Below, in pieces: positions 22,500 to 33,634 of a DNA stretch of 64,000 nt (position 1 is its first letter; each line of letters opens with the position of its first letter). A model generated the notes under the pieces. The model ran no database searches. It saw only the letters and a list, made by a program, of their open reading frames with translations, and was not told the DNA's origin. Source of the DNA: Salvator merianae (lineage: Eukaryota > Chordata > Lepidosauria > Squamata > Teiidae); assembly GCA_003586115.2 (NCBI GenBank), contig QVOM02000029.1, positions 25,528,016 to 25,592,015 on the forward strand, written 5' to 3'. Both the position numbers and the translations under genes were made by a program.

Positions 22500-23560
22500 T
22501 GAAGGTTTTGTTATTGTTTTTTAGTTTATTTAAGATATATAGAATTACATTAAGTTCAAAAATTGATAAACTAACATTTTTACTACTGACTTCCTCCTTC
22601 TTCCAAAGTTTCTTCTATATTGCATAACTCTTGCCCTCTTGGTCACTCAGTTATTTTCGTCTACTGATTGTCTTCTTTCCTCTTCATTCCTCAAATCCAG
22701 CAATCACAAGTCCACTTTCCAAGTCTTGCAGAAAGTCAATAAAGGGTTTCCAGTTTTCATAAAAAACTATCAACTGTCTTATTTCTCAGTAAGTTAATCT
22801 ATTTATCCATCTCGATAAGTTCTTAAAGTCTTCTTCCCATTTCTTTCTTTCAATAATTCAGACTTCTGCTAGCCTACTTCTTAATTTCCTGCTCCTGACT
22901 CCTGTGGTTCTTCTTCCTTCTCCTCAGATCTTTTCCATATTTCAAAAAAACAAAAAAAAATGCATCTTATCCACAGAGTTCAATCTGAGTCTTTGTTGAT
23001 TCCAAGTAAAAATTACTCCTTCTACTGAACTTTTGAGCAGATCTGTTAGCCTCATATACTCCTTTCTCCATTGGAAGATTTTTCCTAGAGTTTCCTTCAA
23101 CAGAATAGTAGAACCTTGGTCTGTTGCTAGTAGTGATTCATACTTCTCAATGAAACAGTATCCCTTGTAACTATCCTCACAAGGAGCACCAACACATCCC
23201 TTGACACTTTGTCTCTATAGCCTGTGATTGGTTCAAATGCCTCAGTTTATATATCTGGCGCCATAGGTTTTGTATGAGGAATTTCTGCCTTAGAGTCTTC
23301 TAACTTCAGAACCTTATCTTTTTTTTTCATGAAGTTCTGCGTGTAGAACACCTATTTCATTTTTAAGGTCCTGTTTTAATCTTTCAAGGTTCTGTTCCTG
23401 ATTTGCAAATGATTGTCTTGATAGATTGATCAGAAAGTCCAATTTATCATTCAAGCTATTCATTAACTCTGATTGCAAGGCCTACCTCAGCTGTTTTGAC
23501 TGTTTTGTCTTTTTCTAATTTTGAACTTCTTATCACCATATTTTACAACTTCCCAGATTT
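22500..23560 (-). pseudogene. Possible L1-like LINE fragment, minus strand
   Basis: On the minus strand a segment at about 23330-23520 reads as a heptad-like coiled coil (SLNDKLDFLINLSRQSF, then LERLKQDLKNEIG), resembling the ORF1 coiled coil of L1-type LINEs. Sequence near 22690-22760 reads in broken frames like a W-K/N-P-L/F-I-D segment near the end of a LINE protein. The strand ends in an A-rich AATAAACTAAAAAACAATAAC stretch near 22505. Stops and frameshifts are frequent. It could be a deleted half-L1 element or chance coiled-coil-like sequence. Confidence 0.35.
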
Positions 23561-23639
23561 GAGATGCAAAGATTCAATCATTCAGTGCACTTTTCCACAG
23601 TTCTAATAACTTTGACTTCTGCTGAAACAAAGAAGGTTT

Positions 23640-24015
23640 CATTATGGACCAACTTATAACAGCTGCACAAGCAGTTCATATATGGTTGGAAAGACTCTTC
23701 AAAATGGATATTACAGAATTGGAACATTTATATTCTGGATCAAATGACTTTTCAAATAATAAATGATATCAAAGAAGTATATAACTTCATAGATTGGGAA
23801 GTGAATTGGAGGAACATTGGATGGAAGTTAACTGTACCTAGAAACAAATTTGGGGAGTGACAACATGGTTCAGAAGTTAGAATCTGCCAGCATATGAATT
23901 ATGGCAGATGGATTAGGATGGAGGGGGAGAAGCAAATGGGATGAGTAAAATAATATTCTATGTAATGAAAATATAATGCAGATAAGAAATAAAGATTAGT
24001 ATTTTTTTTTTAAAA
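23640..24015 (+). repeat. Possible LINE 3'-end fragment, plus strand
   Basis: A stretch ending AAGAAATAAAGATTAG and then a T/A run has the look of a retrotransposon 3' end with polyadenylation signal. A broken frame contains KTLQNGYYRIGTFIFWIK. It lies head-to-head with the minus-strand fragment. Assignment is tentative. Confidence 0.25.
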
Positions 24016-24600
24016 GGAAGAGAATACAAAATATGTTGGCAAGCAACATTATGCCTCTTTATAAATCTATGGTGAGGCTACTTTTGGAATATTCTGATCA
24101 ACACACCTCAGCAAGGATATTGTGGAATTGGAAAAAGTGTAGAAAACGGTAACTATATGATCATGGTATATACCCATACTTTATTCCAGGATATCCAAAT
24201 ATAGTGAAATAAGTAAACAATGTCTGTATGCAGCCTTGGTGTCTGCTGATTGAATTTCATACGGTGACCCTAAGTTATATTAGGAATCATTGTATGCCAA
24301 CAATGAATAGTATTGTTTAATTTGAAAAGTAAACAGTTTTAGTGGTCTCCCAACAAATTTCTCACCCTCTTTGTTTAGCAGGCAATTCCAAATCTATTTC
24401 TACTATCTGTTTCTGCCAACTTCTTAAAGAGGCCTTACATGTTCAACCATACAACCCAGGAAATTTTCCCACTTGTTTTTGCAAGTGATGCAGATGGGCT
24501 AATGAATTTTACAAAAACAGCTGATGGGGGGGGGGATGCAGGTGGATCCTCCTTTCCTCTGAGCACTGGTTTGCAAGCTTCTAAAAATCCTGCAATACAG
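24016..24600. other. Unannotated DNA
   Basis: No gene or clear repeat. Confidence 0.4.
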
Positions 24601-24602
24601 GG

Positions 24603-24890
24603 CAGAGATATGCAAAATTTAGTTTGTATTCAAAATTTGATCAAATAGTTTATGTTTAAAGCTGTTTGCATCAAACCAAACATGCAGTTATTTGAATATG
24701 CAGAAATTCAGCAGAAACAAACCAGTCCTCTACTTGGAACATGGACAATTTGATTGAATAGTTAGTGTTTGCTATGGGTTTTTTCACACTTTTTTCCTTT
24801 CAATAGAAAAAATAGGTGTTCCCCCCCTCCAAACAAATTCAAAATCAAACACGAAGACAAAAACATGATTTTTATTTGTGCGCATCTCTA
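24603..24890. mobile_element. Family E palindromic element, copy 2
   Basis: The left end (C)AGAGATATGCAAAATTTAG pairs imperfectly with the right end TTTATTTGTGCGCATCTCTA. Flanking octamers ATACAGGG and GTACCAGG match at five of eight positions, compatible with an old 8-bp duplication. Interior rich in TTTGATCAAA-like words. Possibly hAT-derived and old. Confidence 0.5.
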
Positions 24891-26353
24891 GTACCAGGAA
24901 AAGTGACAAAGCCCTTTTTTGCTAGTACTGTGGGACTGTCATAAAAAGTCTACAAATCATTGCCTGTGCTTCCCTTGCTTCTTTCCATTGGCATCATTTT
25001 AGTTGCATTTCCCAAAATACACTTTATACGTTGTAATTTGATATGGCTATATAGGTTTTACTCTTTTATGGTGCATTCAAGTGTTTTTATCCTTGTTTTT
25101 AATGTTTAGTTTTATAAAACTCTGAGATTTTGACCATTCTCCATTTTAGCTATTAGATACTTCTGCAGGCTGAGTCTCCATGTTCTGTTGCATATGCCTC
25201 CTTCAGAACCAGCACCCTCTCCAGGCAGCTAGAGGTGAAGATAGAAAAAACACCACAGAAGGTATGTGACAAGCACAAATACCTTTGATGGTTTCATGGT
25301 GAACAAATGGAAGCACAAAAGTGTCTGTTCTCAGATGGCTTCTGCCATGGGAATGGACCCATGCCATTTTAATGGGAAGTGGTATATAAATGTTTTTAAT
25401 GATGTGATATCAGAAGACCAAAAATTCTAGAGACAGTCTTGCTCTATTGTTCTGAGTGAAAAACTGAAAGCAATTTTCACACCACTTCCTGCCTTGGAGT
25501 AAATGTGGGAAAACCACCCCAGATTGACTGAACCTCAGACACATATCCAAGGCACCATGGGGGAATTCTGATACATACTCAAGCAAGGGGGAATTCTGCT
25601 GTTGCAGAACTCCTGACTGCAGCAGCAAGATTTCTGAGTGGATCTTCTGGGACAGATCAGAAATATGGCCAGATGTTTTCTGCTGCTGCATTTGGAAATT
25701 TGTCAGCAAAGAGTGTTTTTCTCATCCAGAAACTGTAATGCGGTCTGAGTTATTTTCATCTTTGCCTTCTTGTGATTTGGAGGGATACAACATCAGTGTT
25801 CATTGCCAACTTAATATGCTTGTGTGGAGGAAACCTTCAGAAGAAAAGGCACAGGCAGGTCACGCGTGCCATTTACCATGAGACGTGGTCACCACGAGGG
25901 CCAGCAAGGCATGGACAACTGGATATTTCTTTGCTTGTTTGCTTGCCAAACAGTTTTTTGTTTGTGTGTTTTTGTGTTTGGCAACCAATGCATAGAGTGA
26001 AACACACAGTATTTTGGGGAAACAGCCCAACGCTTTATGCAAGACACAAGGCATGACACTGATTTAGCTTCCCAAATGAGCTATTACAATTATCAGCTCT
26101 TGGTGCTTTCATCAGAAGAAGATGTCATGATTGGCTGCCCTGTTGATCAGTATTATATATTTTTACTTATATTTATATTTAGAAGTGGGTTCATCGACTG
26201 GTTGATGCTCAGTAGAGGAATGTTAGTGATTTTGCATTAGTCATGGTGGAGAAGGCCAATGAGACTGAGATGGAGGGTCCTGCAAACAGAGTGCTGTGGC
26301 AAAATTGTAGCTACTTGACAACAAACCACTAAAATTGCTCTCAAAAAGACTAA
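24891..26353. other. Unannotated DNA
   Basis: No exon or element recognised. A 99-aa minus-strand frame at 25410-25709 has no recognisable motif. Confidence 0.4.
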
Positions 26354-27038
26354 GGGCCTGTTCGCACTGAGGCAAGCAGAACGTTCTAATTAGCATGCTT
26401 CAGGCCGGTGCAGATGAGGAGAGGTTCCGCACATTTGCACTCATTAGCAGTAGACCGTACCTGAAGCTAGCTGGCTGCCGCATCAGTGCGAATGCTTCAG
26501 CACCAGGTCCGTACCTGCTCCTTCCCCAGTGCCCAGACGTCCCTCACTCTGATGCTCGCCATTGGTGGAGCGCTCTTTCCTAGCGGCGTCATTTCCACAG
26601 CCATGCTCCGAAGCTGCGAAGCTGACTTCGCATCTGGCAATAGGTGGAAGGGACCGGATTACGAAGCCGTTGCGAAGACGGTGGAAACTGGACGCAGCTT
26701 CGTCCTCGCTTATGAAGTACGCTCCGAAGCAGGTGGGCGTCTTCGTAGCAAGGAACGGCGCATGCGGAAACCGACTACATCCGCCGACATCCGCCGACAT
26801 CAGAGCGACGGACAGGAAATGAAAGACGCGGGGAATGTGAAAGCACCATCCCAGATCTTCGCTCGATCGCACAAGTCGGGATGAAGACAAGCAATTACTT
26901 GTCTTGCCTTACCCAGCATCAGGTACGCATCGGGGGAGGTTGGGTTCGGATCGGGTGAGGTGCGCACCCACGGCAGTACGAAGCGTCCGTTCCAGCGAGC
27001 GCCTAAGAACGGTCTACCGCTGTAGTGTGAACAGGCCC
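26354..27038 (-). mobile_element. CpG-rich GGGCC MITE, family A copy 2 (reverse)
   Basis: Ends GGGCCTGTTCGCACTG and GTAGTGTGAACAGGCCC. The order of internal blocks is reversed relative to 14535-15144; the right end (reverse complement: CACTACAGCGGTAGACCGTTC, TTAGGCGCTCGCTGGAA) is almost identical to the left end of the copy at 45872. High CpG content. Flanking triplets TAA and ATT do not match. Frames of 132-135 aa on both strands are not conserved in other copies. Confidence 0.75.
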
Positions 27039-27539
27039 ATTGAGAAATGAAAGAAGACAACTGGTAGGAAATTCTGGTCAGTCAAGTGCCTGTATATCTT
27101 TTTTAGTGTGGACCCCAATATGGCAGAACTGAAATCTTTAGCAACCCTCTTCTCATCTTTCTCTGCTACTTCCTCCACTGCAGCTTCTCAGTAGTCTGGA
27201 GCAGTCAATGGTGAGTCAACGCTGCCATCTACTGAACAACAGTATATTGCAGTGGACTAGATCAGCAAGCAAATTTTTTCTGCAAAAGCTAATTTAAATC
27301 TCCTTTTTCCACATGCATAAGGTGAAGACTCTTTTTTTGAATAGGGCATGCCAGGCCACTCTACTTACACAAGTAATCTTTCTCAAGCTGATAATGAGCT
27401 GTGGTCCTTTGGACATGCCTTGACAGGTTAGCTGCAGCAGGCAGTCACAGGAAGCATAGAATGATTCCTATCAAAGCACATAGGACAATCTTGCAAATGT
27501 AAGGTTGATGACATTCATGACTGGTTGCCTAAATATAAG

Positions 27540-28560
27540 CAAACATGATTGGAGTACCTTAGTCCCAGACAGAATGCAGAGGATTCAGATTTTGCATTCT
27601 CAAAGGAGGAGGAAGAATGGTCAGAAAGTCCAGATAAGGAGTTAGAAATAGAAATATACACCAGTTGCCTTAATCCTGACAGTTTTTCATCACTCCCTCC
27701 ACCACCACCCAGCGCCTTATAAATCATTGGATTCTCAGACAAAAGTAACTATCTAATCATCTTGGCCAAAAACACTTGGAGGCCCTTTTCCTGGACAACT
27801 TAAATAAATAATTGGCAGTGCATAGAAGTCCCCAGTTATGAGCAGGTACCCTTCTTCTTTGTCTTATATAGTCTATACCTTTTATAAGTCCAAGGAAAAT
27901 TTATCAGTACCTCTAGTGGATGTCTTAGCTGCCTCTTTAGTTTCCCACTATCTGGTACCAAGGTATGGAAAATGTCCATCAATGGATTTAGTAGAGTAGG
28001 AAATCTTTTCATACTTCCTCTTGGAGATTCAAGATCACAGCCATGGCATCCATTTTAACAAAGGCAGTCATAGTTCAGTCTCAGGAGCTGATGCCTGATG
28101 CAGAATTTACTGCAGCCCCAAAGTCTTAAAATTCTGAAATTGAGTGAGCCTTGGTATTCCTGGCTGTTTCAACTGTAGACTCTGTGCAATATTCTGTCAG
28201 AGTCTTAGACTATTATGCTGTGACTAGGAGGTCCATTTGGTTGAAGTACTGGGATACTAATTAGAACTACAAATAAATTTAAAAAGCCTTTTTAAAGGTC
28301 AATGACTCTCTGGGGAAAAAAGTGTTGGATACTGTATTGATGGAGAACAAAGAAAAGAAGTTCACAGTGCCTACCATAAAGCCCCAAACTCTGGGTCTGG
28401 GAAGAGCTCTTATAGGTCAAGATCTTACAATAATCCACAGTGTTTTTATGCTATGGATTACAGTGCCAAGCAGAGCTGATGAGAAAAGTAAGGCCTCAAG
28501 CATCCAAGGCCTTTCACTTCCACAGCATAATCTTCAAATGCCTCCAGCGGAATAGTCTCA
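27540..28560 (+). pseudogene. DIRS retrotransposon gag-like region, decayed
   Basis: Broken frames show an acidic EEEEWSESPDKELE stretch (about 27607-27650), PLVDVLAASLVSHYLVP (about 27910-27960) and later KEKKFTVPTIKP, arranged as in the first ORF of vertebrate DIRS elements, which precedes reverse transcriptase. Stops and frameshifts throughout. Identification depends mainly on the undoubted DIRS domains immediately downstream in the same orientation. Confidence 0.5.
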
Positions 28561-28839
28561 AGACCCGTTAGTGGGGGCCACACTGATGGCCTTCAAACAC
28601 AAATGGGACACAATTGACTCTAATCACTGGGAAATATAAGTAATTGCTCAGGGCCCCAGAGTGGAATACACTATACTGTCTTTCCCTCATTTCATATTGT
28701 CACTGCTCCTTGGTGACTATGGAATCTGTTCTGAGGGATAAAGAAGAATGAGGAATTTAATCCCTATTATTTCTGATGCTCTAAAAAGATGTAAGGTGTT
28801 AGGCTGTCTCAGACCTCAAATATTTTAATAAGTTCATCA

Positions 28840-29073
28840 GGAGAAACAAGATGGAGTCCCTTGCCTCCATCAGAGGACTATCTGGCATCTGTGGAATTGA
28901 GAAATGCAAACTTGATTGTCCCAGTAGTGGAAAACTCAGAGGAAGTATCATACCTCAGATTTTGCATGGGGGATTATCATATTCATTTAAACCCTCAGTC
29001 TCTCCCTAGTGCTGTGAGTATTCACAAAAGTATTTGTGGCAACTTTGGAGCATCTTACTTGTACAATTTATTA
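28840..29073 (+). pseudogene. DIRS reverse transcriptase fragment
   Basis: The frame contains DYLASVELRNANLIVPVVE and YLRFCMGDYHIHLNPQSLP, which correspond to the DIRS reverse transcriptase palm segment D-x-x-A-S-V-D-L-x-D-A-Y. The first catalytic Asp-Ala-Tyr is degraded to Asn-Ala-Asn. The fragment stops at the octamer GTTAAGAG, where a hAT element is inserted (29082-29810). The YxDD-containing part is missing between here and 30098. In live elements this enzyme copies RNA into circular DNA. Confidence 0.75.
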
Positions 29074-29081
29074 GTTAAGAG

Positions 29082-29628
29082 TAGGGATGTGCACGAAGGC
29101 ACTTTTCCCTTTTCGCTTCGCAGGAATGCGAAGCTCCTAGGCTTCGTTTTCGTGCGAAAAAATGCGCACGAAAATGAAGCCCTTCGTTTTCGCGGCGAAG
29201 ATTTTCACCGCAAACGGAAGCAGAGAAAACAAGGCGAAGGGAAGAGCTTTGCCTTAATTTCTCTGCTTCGGATTGCGCTCGCCTCTTTCTCATTCCCCCC
29301 CCCACAGTCTGTCAGTGTAATGACAGACTGGGGCGGGAATAAGAGAGAGGCGAGCGCCATCGGAAGCAGTGAAATCAAGGCAAAGGTCTTCCCTTCACCT
29401 TGATAGCTCCGTTTCTGCTGGCTGCTGGCTGCCTCATTCACCCTAGTCTGTCAGCGCTCGCGCTGACAGCCTAGGGGGGTGAGTCAGTGAGGGGAAGAGA
29501 AGGAAAATCAACGGGAAGGGAATCCCTCCCTTCCGTTGAGTTTTCTCCACTTCCGCTCGCTGCTGGCTAGCTGATTCACCCTAGGCTGTCAGCGCCAGTG
29601 CTGACAGCCTAGAGAGGTGAGACATCGG

Positions 29629-29716
<88 letters not shown>

Positions 29717-29810
29717 TGATTTCTGTTGCCCTTCGCATTCGATGCGAAGGGCACGAAATCACGAAATTCGATCGAAAATCGAATGCCACGAAGCTTCGTG
29801 CACACCCCTA
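29082..29810 (+). mobile_element. Complete foldback-rich hAT-like element, family P copy 3
   Basis: 729 bp from TAGGGATGTGCACGAAGGC to GCTTCGTGCACACCCCTA, with an exact 8-bp duplication GTTAAGAG (29074-29081 and 29811-29818). Self-complementary units (AGGCGAGCGC/GCGCTCGCCT type arms around 29270-29350; CTGTCAGCGC...GCGCTGACAG hairpins at about 29448 and 29586) replace the CTAGGGGGTATTAG units of the 21605 copy, while the termini and the GTGATTTCTGTTGCCCTTCG segment are shared. An 83-T run interrupts it. It lies inside the DIRS remnant and is therefore younger than that copy. Confidence 0.9.
29633..29715. repeat. 83-bp uninterrupted poly-T tract inside the hAT element
   Basis: The T run sits exactly between GGCAAA and GTGATTTCTG. 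In the 21605 copy the matching interval holds a short unique stem (TTGCGAAGGTCCC ... GGGACTTTCGCAA). So the normal stem has been replaced by or expanded into a homopolymer, or the assembly filled an unreadable hairpin. The poly-lysine and poly-phenylalanine frames are artefacts. Confidence 0.95.
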
Positions 29811-29832
29811 GTTAAGAGGCAATTGAAACAAG

Positions 29833-30097
29833 GGGCCTAATTGCACTTTCCACCAAGGGATGTTTGTCAGCGAACATTCCACAGTGGAACTGACCATGCA
29901 GCAAAGACTCCATCTGCACTGCATGGCCATAGTCATGACCATCAGTAGGATACCACCGTTCACAGTATGAATGGTGGTATCCTGGCTTAATTGGAATTAT
30001 GACAGTAGCCAAGAAGTGTCCGGCCACTGCGATGGTGACTGGCAGTGGTCCACAATGTGCAGGTGCATGCAGACATGATTGAGTGATTGTGTAGATT
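29833..30097 (-). mobile_element. Truncated family D MITE, reverse orientation
   Basis: It begins GGGCCTAATTGCACTTTCC, followed by ACTCCATCTGCACTGCATGG, paired GGATACCACC(G)TTCA...GAATGGTGGTATCC arms, and GCCACTGCGATGGTGACTGG, the reverse order of family D copy 1. The terminal part beyond GTGATTGTGTAGATTC is absent, where DIRS sequence resumes. Right boundary approximate. Confidence 0.65.
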
Positions 30098-31110
30098 CTC
30101 ACAAATTTAATCAGAAGCAGTATCACTTGGAGAGGCAGAAACTAAAACCTAGTGAAGGACATGCAGTTAATAGTGCCACACTGAGTAATGTAGCAGTTGA
30201 ATTGTCATTGAGAATATTTATGCCACTGGCATGTTCCAAACATATGCTAAACATGACAGTCAACATCACAATCAAAGCACATAATGATCACAAAGGTGGA
30301 ACCAAGTTGTTAGACCTGCAGGATTGACAATATATATCTTCTACTGGATACAGGAAAACATTCATAGATCTTCATATAAAAAGAACGGAGAACACAATAG
30401 TGGATACACTGAGCAGAGGGACCTTGCGAGGAAGAATGGGAGCTCTCAAGTGATGTTTTCAGGCAGATAACACTTAGATAGGGACCAGCTGGTAATGAAC
30501 TTCTTGAGAAAATAGAGAGACAAAAGCCTCCTCATCCTAATATTGGGAAACAAAGGCACAAGGGTTTGGATGTCTTACTGCATTCCTGGCCAAAGAGACT
30601 TTTGTATGCTTTTCCTCCAAATGCACTGGTTATGTAGTTGACACAGAGAATCCAGAAAGAAAGATACAGCTTGATATTCATCACTCCCTTTGGGCTAAGA
30701 TCATAGCTCCCTCTACAACAGTCCATGGTGGCATTCCCAACTTGGAGGTTGCTCAGCTTGAAAGCTTTAGGCCAAATCATTGCCACTTGGACAAAAGCTT
30801 ATATTGTGCTGCCTTACCAGTCAAAAGGATGGTCTATTCTAACTGGCATTGCAGTGCATTCAACGAGGTCAGCAGAATATCAGCAATTTTTATTTGTAAT
30901 GCATCACTGGAGGAAATATGCTGGACAGTCCTGCTCATGTTCTCAGAGCATTACAAGTTAAACTTGTAAAGTACTCAGGGCTTATAGCAGGTGTTAGACT
31001 AGTGGTGACCCTCCTACATGCAACTTGGGGATTTGGTATAACCCAACAGTCCTTGAGTCCACTGGAAGGACTACCCACTACGAAGGCTTAATTGGTACTT
31101 ACCATGAATG
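30098..31110 (+). pseudogene. DIRS RNase H and tyrosine recombinase remnants
   Basis: An RNase H-like part runs from about 30190 to 30430: IFMPLACSKHMLNMTVNIT, KAHNDHKGGTKLLDLQ, then NTIVDTLSRGT at 30391, the usual end of the DIRS RNase H domain. It is followed by LLHSWPKRLLYAFPPNALV (about 30567-30625), the conserved linker seen in DIRS. Then a tyrosine recombinase C-terminal relic: VHSTRSAEYQQ in one frame and SLEEICWT...FSEHYKLNL in the other (about 30855-30968), matching the H-x-x-R and terminal segments. Several stops and frameshifts show it is dead. DIRS elements integrate with this recombinase instead of an integrase. Confidence 0.8.
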
Positions 31111-33029
31111 GACATTCTTGATGGTAAAGAGGCCACATAAGAATGTGCTGAACTGCTGTTAGATTGAACTGAAAATGGGTTTAGAGGTAAAGGGCTGTTG
31201 AGTGTTCCCCCTACAGCCCTGGTTCCCTTTGGTTTTGCTCCTGTCATGCAAGGAAACCCATGGCACAGGGGACTCACCCTCTTATTGTTTCAGCATTTGG
31301 AGGCATTATATGGTCCTTTCTGTGCCCCTCCCCCCCCCATACGGCTCAGGACTTTGTGGCAGCTAAAAAACAAACAGAGAGAGAGAGACCAAAAACATTT
31401 TTGGTTCTTTGTGGGGCTTTTTTCTGAACTGCCTGGGCTCCTGGGTAATGTTTTAAGTTGAAAGCATGACACGTGAGCCTCAGAGCCATCCAATCACTGT
31501 GTTACTGCCTCCTTCACCTTAGGAGGGTCTGAGCCCCACTCATGTGGCAGAGAGCCCTTCCCCTTGTGGTGCATGAGTCTCGGGGCCACCCAATACCTGT
31601 CCCCGCCTAAGGACCGGCCAATAGTTCCATCTATGAAGAAAGAGAAAACATTTATTTCAACTATGTGTTTTAATTTAGAAATTCAAAGTGCAAACACTGA
31701 GCTATCAATTCCGTTACTGATATAAGTCAGCACTATGTATCTCATACAAAGTGTCTCATGTAGAAAAATATGAGGTTTCTCATTCTACAAGTAATAAGAG
31801 GTATATCTCAAAACACAGATGTGACAGATATTAATCTTTTCATTAACTCACTTAGCATGAATTTATAATCTATCTGACATTTTAAGTAAGGCTTGCAGTG
31901 CTTCTGAAATAAATTTGTTTTGGTGGCAAAACTATTTACTCTTGTTATGTTCTAATGAATCATATTAGCTTGATCTGTCTTGAATTGGTAGTTAATTGAG
32001 ATCAGGGATTCATCTCTGGTAATGGTTTTACAAATGAGCTCTCTGTTTGCATTCAAGACTGATTCACAGTTCCTAGCAACATCAGGTCTTTGTTAATAGG
32101 TCCTTATCAACAGAAGTCACTAGAATGCATTACTATTTAAAAAAAGAATGATTTTTTGATTTTTAATTTTTTTTTTTTTACTGTGCTTATCAACAGGAAG
32201 CAAAACCTTTTTCTTTTCTTTTCTTTTCTTTTCTTTTCTTTTCTTTTCTTTTCGAGTCTCTGGGTATACATAATTACTTCTTCATGACTAATCTACTTCA
32301 GCAGGAGCAGGCGCGGTAGCAGGAACATATCTTCATTTGAGTTTTCCCAAGTCAGTATGGTTTCCCTGCCACCGGATGCTTAAAATGTAATACAGTTACA
32401 ATTTGTAATGAAGTTACTTCCTCTTTAAGGATTGCAGATGTCTCAGATAAATGATTATAATTGGCAATTCTTGAGAGCAGCATGAACAACATGGCTTCCC
32501 AGAAAATAATGATTTCAACTAAGCTCTAGCAACCAGATCTGTCTATGAAGTCATTCAGAAGGAGACGTCTGTGGAAGAGATTTGACATGACTGTTAAGGC
32601 TGGTTGACAACTACATAATTTGGGCTGTGTTCAGACATAATAAAAGGGGTGACTTGGAGACGCCTCATAGAGACAGCGTATGGCACTCATTCAGAAATCT
32701 TCTCTAATCCACATTTTCTGGATTATGAGAAAGGGGAGGGGCAGACTGCTCATGAGAAAGGGGAAGGGCAGACTGGTGTGTGAACAATTCCTTCTCAAAG
32801 CTATCTTTAAGTTGCCTCAGAGATGCTTTTTTGTTGTTGTGGCTGATCATAGCCTTGGATTGTGTTTTGAAACTCACCTATGTGCTACTTATATCTGTGC
32901 ATTAGGCAAATAGCTTTAGATATGTAAGTTAATGCTGTTCCAAAGATTGCCCTCAGTTTCTCAGAATATTTCTTCACTTGTGTTTCTGTTTTGGCAAGAA
33001 ATTAATTTACGAATGTTAATTTGCAAAAA
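31111..33029. other. Unannotated, mostly low-copy DNA
   Basis: No exon or element termini recognised. The 31640-32620 part reads as complex, non-repetitive AT-rich sequence and could include conserved non-coding DNA; this cannot be tested without comparison. Confidence 0.4.
32208..32253. repeat. (TTTTC)n microsatellite
   Basis: About nine copies of the TTTTC pentamer, preceded near 32168 by a T-rich tract. Confidence 0.95.
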
Positions 33030-33037
33030 GTTGCAGA

Positions 33038-33626
33038 CAGAGGCATAGCGAGGGGGGTGCTCCACCCCGGGTGGTGCATTGTCTGGGGCGGGCGGCCCAT
33101 GGAGCCAGGGCCCCGCCCACCGGCGCCCTCGCTTGTCACCCCGGGCGGCTGCGCTCGTCACCCCGGCCCACCCGGCAGGGGCCGCGCTCCTCACCCTGGC
33201 CTGCCTGGCGGGGGCCGCGCTCCTCACCCCAGCCCACCCGGCGGGGGCCGCGCTCCTCACCCCGCCCGGCGGGGCCCGCGCTCCTCACCCCGCCCTCTGG
33301 CGTGCATGTGGGCAGAGCCAGCGAGCATGCATGTGTGTGGGCAGGGCCATCAAGGCTGCCGCCGGGCAGGCTGGGGCGAGGAGCAAGGCCCCCCCTGGGT
33401 GGGCCGGGGCAAGGAGCAAGGCCCCTGCCGGACGGGGCGGGGCGACGAGCAAGGCCGCTGGCGGGCAGGGCGACGAGCGGGGAATGCACGCTCGCTGGCC
33501 CCACACGCACGCATGCGTGCTCGCTGGCCCCACACGCACGCATGTGCGCTCGCTGGCCCCGCCCCTAACCCCAGGCGTCAAAGCTGCTAGTAGCCCCAGG
33601 TGTCAAAGCTGCTAGCTACGGCAGTG
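33038..33626 (+). mobile_element. CpG-rich hAT-like MITE, family C copy 2
   Basis: 589 bp from CAGAGGCATAGCGAGG to GCTAGCTACGGCAGTG, with exact 8-bp duplication GTTGCAGA (33030-33037 and 33627-33634). The left 80 bp closely matches the 5772 copy (CCCCGGGTGGTGC, TTGTC, GGGGCGGGCGGCCCATGGAG). The interior is tandem GC-rich units with GGGCCGCGCTCCTCACCCC on one side and inverse GGGGCGAGGAGCAAGGCCCC on the other, so it could fold back. Frames of 98-189 aa on both strands are low-complexity artefacts. Confidence 0.9.
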
Positions 33627-33634
33627 GTTGCAGA

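Noticed and set aside
26351..27041. Target-site duplication for family A copy 2
   Set aside because: Flanks TAA and ATT do not match in the same orientation.
29581..29811. Poly-lysine and poly-phenylalanine proteins
   Set aside because: Produced by the 83-T homopolymer.
33021..33615. Open frames up to 189 aa on both strands
   Set aside because: Same GC-rich tandem repeat as at 5772-6474, and frames extend across element boundaries.
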